A stretch of DNA of 64,000 nucleotides from Cryptomeria japonica (taxonomy: Eukaryota; Streptophyta; Pinopsida; Cupressales; Cupressaceae). The notes beneath the pieces are model-generated. The model ran no database searches. It worked only from the letters and a program-made list of their open reading frames with translations, and was not told where the DNA came from. Made by a program: the position numbers and the translations under genes. Numbering within the stretch: position 1 is the stretch's first letter; the number at the start of each line of letters is the position of its first letter. Shown here piece by piece: positions 58,495-64,000 of the stretch. The DNA lies in assembly GCF_030272615.1 (NCBI RefSeq), contig NC_081405.1, forward strand, positions 471,004,008 to 471,068,007, given 5' to 3'.

Positions 58495-58514
58495 GGAAGT
58501 GGCCCGCCACTTCC
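58495..58514. other. perfect 8-bp hairpin
   Basis: GGAAGTGG-cccg-CCACTTCC, GC-rich in an AT-rich setting; it lies about 40 bp from the TATA-like aatattta/tataaa motifs around 58440-58560. Confidence 0.7.
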
Positions 58515-58640
58515 TACCTATGGTTTACTTCTTTTTTTGAAAAAGACTTCCCTATAAAACAGCCCCCTAAGAGCATTCATTGTTGTTTTGTTTTTTTATT
58601 TAAAAAATCAACATGCTAAATAGAAATACGTGCTAATATG

Positions 58641-58746
<106 letters not shown>

Positions 58747-58890
58747 TAATAAAGTTCAAACATTTTGTTTCCTTATTAATTATGCAAGGATAAATCATAT
58801 TAAATTCAACCAATGAAAATGCAGAGATTATACGTGTCTATTTATTATTATTTATATGCATGGTTTTGTATTTTATTTCTTTTATGATTA

Positions 58891-59368
58891 TATACAGAGA
58901 CAAAATTTCCTGATCTTGTCTTCCCAGAAATTCTAAACACAGGAACAAATCACCAGATATGAATAATCCAAAATTTTGTAGATTATGTTTTTGAGAGGTA
59001 AGGTTTTTTTTTTTTTTTTATAGAGAGAGATTCTCACAATTTTTTATTATATATAGAGACAAAATTTCCTGATCTTGTCTTCCCAAAAATTCTAAACACA
59101 GAAAGGAATCATCAGATATGAATAATCTAGAATTTTGTAGATTATGTTTTTGACAGGCAAAGTTTTTTTTTTTTTTTTTACAGAGAGATATCCTCACAAT
59201 TTTTTATTATATACAGAGACAAAATTTCCTGATCTTGTCTTCCCAGAAATTCTAAACACAGGAACGAAACACCAGATATGAATAATCCAGAATTTTGTAG
59301 ATTATGTTTTTAAGAGGTAAAGGTTTTTTTTTTTTTTTAATAGAGAGAGATTCTCACAAATTCTCTTG
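58891..59368. repeat. three tandem copies of a block of about 160 bp
   Basis: Copies start at 58891, 59051 and 59210, each with agagacaaaatttcctgatc, then ccagatatgaataatc or similar, gtagattatgttttt, and a T-run ending in an agagagat motif. Spacing 160 and 159 bp. Confidence 0.92.
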
Positions 59369-59760
59369 AGAATTAAACCAAGGAGATGAATTTAATTTTG
59401 AGATTAAAGAATTTCCACAAGAAAAAAAAAGAAGAAAAGATTTTCATAAAGAAAAAAAAACAAAACTATTTCAAAAGATTTTCATAGGGAACTTATTTTT
59501 GAAAGATTTCCATAGAGAGAAAGGTTCTGACAAATTTTACTTTGAGAAATAAAACAAAAAGAAAGAGACTCCCACAAATTAAATTTTGAAAAAAAAAAAA
59601 GAAACACAAAGATAGATTTCAGAGGGTTCATTTTGAGAAATAAAGATTTTCAAGAGAGATATTACTCAATTTATAATTGGGGGGGGATAAAGATTTTTTT
59701 TTTTTTACAGAGAGTTGAACAACTCAAAAATTACACATTCAAAAGGATATATTTTAATTC
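59369..59760. other. purine-rich stretch in F LTR
   Basis: Long A/G-rich runs (gaaaaaaaaagaagaaaa, aaagaaaaaaaaacaaaa) with a repeated agattttcata/agatttccata word, ending in a G-run and T-run near 59680-59707. No coding signal. Confidence 0.6.
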
Positions 59761-60784
59761 TTTCTAGATCTGATTACAATTCCACAAAGTTTGTCATTTC
59801 ATTTTATCCTAATATGAATTCTATTAATTTTTTTTCTAAGATTTTGAAATTTAGGATTCCTCCAAGAATTTAAAGTGAAAGATAACACACAATCTCATTT
59901 CTTAAATCCATATTATTTCCTATTATGAGTCTAGTTCGATGAAGGAAAAAAAATTAAAAGATTTGCAAGAACCACTTAATTTTTGATAGAATAAATATGT
60001 GGTTGAAATTATTTTCCCTAAAACTACTTAAAATCTACTACAGAAATTGCATGCATGCAAAATAGAAGAAGATTGGGTCTCCTACCCATAAATTCCTACA
60101 AGAAAAAAGAAAATCATGCGTATAATAAAATCCTCTTCCTTTTTTCATTTGAAAGAAAAATAACAAGTGAACAAGGATCGAACCTGGATTGAATGAAGAA
60201 CTTGTTGAATGATTTGCCTCCAAATCTCTCATCTAGTCTTCTTCATCTCCTCCTTGTAGCTTGATAAAATCTCCTCCAAAAGCATTTGGAAAATCCTATC
60301 TTCTACCATACAAAGTACTCACAAAATCCTAACACTTCTAACATGAAAAAAATAAAATTCAAGAATGCTTTCATCAAAACTGTCCTCCCTTATTTCGAAA
60401 ACTGAAATCCATTATATAGAAAGGGAGTCATTTTCCCACTACTAAATTAATTAATTGATTAGGGATTCCTTTTTCCAAAATAAACTCCATGCATAATTAA
60501 TTATTGACAAAGTGGGGGTTACATGCGAGAAATGGAATTTGAAAAGCCTCTTCTAGAAACTTCTCCTTTTTTCCTACGACATGTTGATATTTTAATGGAT
60601 TTTTTTTTTTCCAATTAAGTTTATGACCTCATGTGTATCACCACTTATTAATTTTTTTTTTCCTTTAAAATATTTCAACCTTTTTAAATTTATAATTTTT
60701 AACTAACATTACTCTTAAATTTAATAATGAAAATAGTGATAATAATAATCAAGTCTTGTCAAGTTGCAAAAGAGGGTTATGACA

Positions 60785-60798
60785 TCCTTCCCCCCTTA
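60785..60798 (-). other. F polypurine tract
   Basis: Plus-strand tccttcccccctta, so taaggggggaagga on the coding strand, directly next to the 3' LTR. Confidence 0.88.
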
Positions 60799-60989
60799 TA
60801 TTGTGCATCGTCCTGATGCACTAACCTTAGAAGGAGTTTGTGAAAGCATCTATTGCATCTCATGTAGCATTCTATTCATCAAATTGATTCCTTCGTAATT
60901 TCCGTTATTATTATTGTATCCATCTCTCTATTTTGATTAGGAGATGGTCTCCTTTCAGATGAATTATTCATTGATTCTTGTTGAAGGTT

Positions 60990-61760
60990 TTTGTTCTCCT
61001 TGAATTCATGTTTCCCTTTGAATGAATGATTTTCACTAAAATATCATCTTGTTGTTTCTATTGCTTGGATCTTCCTTTCCTTGTTTTAAATATTCCTTAA
61101 GTATCTCATTCATTCTTGCCAGCACATCAATTCCTGATCTTATATTGGTATTTAGCTCAAAAATTAATTTCTTGGTCTAACCATCCTCATATTTTACTAC
61201 ATAGTTACATAATTGGTGAGCTTATTTCAATATTGTTGAATTGTCAAAGCCCCTTATCAAATATTATAAGGTTATGTCACCTTCTAATCAACTAATAATT
61301 GTGGTAGCCAACAAATTGATCTCATGTGATTATATCTTCATGTTAATCCACCAACTAGTTACTTCCTTGATAGTTGATAGGGACCCCATAATGTCTTAGT
61401 TGATCATTAAAGTCCTTTAGTTCAAATTATTTTTCCTTTCCGTTCAACCAATCTTCATCTCCTTCACCTATTGCTTTCCTTCAAACTTAGGTTGGGTAAT
61501 ATCCTTTAAATCCTTAGATAGCTCCAACATATTGTTTTCCCTCATTTCCTCAATCATTGCCTTCTTCTATTTACTTGATGTCATTTTTTTTCCTTTCTCT
61601 AAGGTCCTGCATTGATTGTTCCATGGAGTTGATCTCATCCCTTTATTTAGTTAATATGTTGATTATAGTTTCGACTTCTTGTTTCATTATTCCCTTGGCC
61701 TAGTTTATTTCCATCATTGGTAGCTTCCCTTTGACTCCTTGAAGTGGTGGTACGCTTTCC
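60990..61760 (-). pseudogene. F: eroded internal ORF, possibly gag-like
   Basis: One minus-strand frame can be followed over roughly 500 bp (61560 down to about 61020) with no frameshift but about ten stops; upstream of an A-run near 61590 it shifts by one and continues to about 61700. Recognisable stretches include INSMEQSMQDLRERKK and MIEEMRENNMLELSKDLKD (charged, probably helical or coiled coil), then ITQPKFEGKQ, KEVTSWWINMK, LIRGFDNSTILK and AHQLCNYVVKYEDG. Position after the PBS and the helical N-terminus suggest gag, but I do not recognise a specific family. Many stops sit where a Gln or Trp codon would fit. Confidence 0.55.
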
Positions 61761-61922
61761 TCTTCCACTTAATTTACCATCTAGGTCTTCTTAAATTTGA
61801 ATTTCTTACTTAGTTCTTGATTTAATATATAATGATTTACCTCTACAATCTCTGACTACTTCCAAGATACTCTTCAAGATTACATAAGTTGAAGTGAGCT
61901 CAAGGCCTATACTTGAACCTTC

Positions 61923-61936
61923 ACTCTGATACCACA
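61923..61936 (-). other. F primer-binding site
   Basis: Plus-strand actctgataccaca, complement of TGTGGTATCAGAGT; the TGGTATCAGAG core fits initiator tRNA-Met. Confidence 0.85.
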
Positions 61937-64000
61937 TGTAATGACCCACTATACTTAACCCAACAAAATTTTGACCTCTTCTTTTTTTTTTTTTAAATTC
62001 TTAATTTAATCATTTGTGTTTGATTCAATCACATACTTTGGGCATCCATCCATTTGGATTAGACATTCATCCATCCGGGATGAGTATCTAACCATGCGGG
62101 TTAGCCATCTATCCATACGGAACATAAGGTTTTATCTATCCAATACGAGATAGGTATCTACCCATACGGAGTAGGCATCTATCCAATTGGGATAGGAGGT
62201 TCTCTGGCCAGAGACTTAGACTCATCGGGACCATTCGGGTCCTAAGTCTCTCACTAAGTACTACACTCCTCTAATAGGAGCGTACCGAGGTCACTGTCCT
62301 TTGGAGAAATCAAAATAACATAATGCAAGCTTGAATTTTGCCTCATAATTTGGCTTAAAGCCTCGGGAAGTCAAGTGAAACCATACGGGGTTCCTTCCAA
62401 GTATGCATTGAATTACTTTTACACTTATCTTTCAAATTAGGATTCTTCGCAATCCTTCTTCTTACCAAAACCTAGACCCCATCCACGAATGTCTGAGTTT
62501 AGGGACAACTTCTTCCCTAGACTGCCTACATACCTATTTCAGCACGGGATCAAGGCATAAAGTATGTAGTTCTATTTTCTAATCTATGGTTTAATGTAAA
62601 CCGTTTGGTGGGTATGCAACCATTTCTAGGGTCAATGTCCCAGACAATTTCTCTACGGTTGCTACCCACGATGGTAGCACTTAAGAAAAGGCTCAAGATG
62701 GCCTATTGCTTGTGGCCTAAAACAACTAAATCCTAATACCTATCATTAGCATCACCCTTGACCCAATTGTCAATCGTCAACAACTCTTTGAGATTAAATC
62801 AAATTTATTAAAGTATTTCACTCAATCAACCCTAAAGGGGTTTACTATGGTTTAACTCAATGGATATAAAATCATTTAAGGATTATCTTATTAGATTATC
62901 GATCCAAGGGGGATTACCCCCCCCTTGGATTTTAACTTCCAAGTGTCCCTTATTACTCCATGACAATTTATAGGGACGATGCCACAAATGTCGTTGATGC
63001 AGCTTTATTAGGCATTAAGTGCAGTAGTTCAACACGACGACATTACCCGTAAGCATGACACAGAGGCATCGTAAATACCAAACGCTACTAGGTTTTTTGT
63101 TTTCCAACTCCCTTTGTTTAGTTTTCTAACTAAAAGGCTATGAAAACTTTTAATTAGCATCATGCTTGAAACAATTATGCAATGAACGTGCATAATTAGA
63201 CATTGCAAAGCGTAAATAATTGAAATAACTACTTCTAGTTATTTTCTGAACTAATGTCAATTCCTTTACAATATTATAAGGAAGTAACTAACTATAGCAT
63301 CCACTCAATGTTATATTAACTTAATCCTATCAACATCAATTTCTTAGAAGTGAGCTAATGATTTCTCTATAATTTACTCCAATTTAACTCCCTAAGTGGT
63401 CAAAAGGGCAGATTACTCAAACTCATATTAAGGTGATAATCCACTTATAACTTATTTCATCATTCAAGCTAAGTTTCCTTAAACATTCACAAAAGATGAG
63501 TACTAGAATTAAGATTACACAAGATGAGGTCGAGTTTAACAGCATCTTGTGAAAAGATAACAATTTTTATTCTATTTCATTGCTAAAACTATTTGCTTTT
63601 CAATAATTTACTTACATCTTAATTAATACAAAAGTTCATCCAAAATAAATTATACCCTTTTAGGTTGTATGAATATTCAACTATGAAATTCACATCTAAT
63701 TTCTAAATGCTAATTAAATTTATCTTTAGTTGTAATTTAAACATGACTTCTCCCTTTTTGTAGTCTTAAGGTTCTTTTGTAACTAGAAGGTAAATGTTTT
63801 AGCCTTGTATACTATATTTTGAAATTTAAGAAACAATATTCTCGAATTGAGGGAAAAATTTTAACTAAACATTATTCCATATTTCTTGAAGTACAAAAGA
63901 GGATAACTATGAGTCTAACACATTCATTGGACAGGTAAAATCTTTAACCTTTAATTCTTGCGCCAATCGGAAATATTACAAGCGATTTTGATGACTCATA
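61937..64000 (-). repeat. F 5' LTR (partial, continues right of window)
   Basis: Begins TGTAATGACCCACTATAC as at 55666 and stays collinear to the window end. Confidence 0.9.
62048..62282. other. hairpin array, second LTR copy
   Basis: Same ten dyads as 55774-56008. Most stems are intact (TCATCC/GGATGA, CTAACC/GGTTAG, CTATCC/GGATAG, CTCTGG/CCAGAG, and GGACC/GGTCC in the large one); three carry a single mismatch (CTATCC/AGATAG, CTACCC/GAGTAG, CACTCCT/AGGAGCG). In F orientation this lies about 110-345 bp upstream of the PBS, in the likely 5' leader. Confidence 0.85.

Overview
The window is plant nuclear DNA made almost entirely of LTR retrotransposons inserted into one another. I see no host protein-coding gene, tRNA, rRNA or CRISPR array. 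The evidence for a plant is the Ty1/copia gene order (gag, PR, INT, RT, RH), primer-binding sites matching plant initiator tRNA-Met (TGGTATCAGAGC), TATAAATAG-type LTR promoters, and AT-rich DNA with old, stop-ridden elements. This density of nested copies suggests a large-genome seed plant, possibly a gymnosperm, but the species cannot be read from the sequence.

Layout. (1) 1-3000 is a diverged dispersed repeat, R1, with a second copy at 52900-55665; each carries exactly eleven 21-bp tandem units. (2) 3766-50611 is an old minus-strand Ty3/gypsy element, G, that keeps gag, protease and a C-terminal chromodomain but has lost the core of pol. It is split by two insertions. (3) The first is copia element A (4773-29580, +). 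A carries a solo LTR S (5564-6376) in its 5' LTR, and is split by copia element B (11520-28004, -). B is split by E (14189-23960, +), a LARD-like element with 4.2-kb LTRs and a non-coding interior. (4) The second insertion in G is C (31458-49283, -), a copia tandem array LTR-internal-LTR-internal-LTR. It contains copia element D (33287-36914, +), which has a large internal deletion. (5) 50612-52860 is unassigned. (6) 55666 to the window end is F, a minus-strand element with a 5.1-kb LTR and only 1.15 kb of interior; its second LTR runs off the window.

Most boundaries were placed by TG...CA ends plus 5-bp target-site duplications: agatt for B, atgac for E, ggtcc for C, tatat for S, atcat/atcac for D, catat/catct for A. 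The insertion order that follows is G, then A and C; B and S in A; E in B; D in C after C had become a tandem array. E has the most similar LTR pair and is probably the youngest. Every copia reading frame is broken by stops or frameshifts, so none of the elements looks autonomous.

The most unusual signals are a run of about ten consecutive hairpins with covarying stems in the F LTR (55774-56008, repeated at 62048-62282), the two 11 x 21-bp arrays in R1, the tandem C array, protease active-site substitutions shared between copies, the LARD-like E with a 2.35-kb microhomology deletion in one LTR, and a long eroded open frame inside F.
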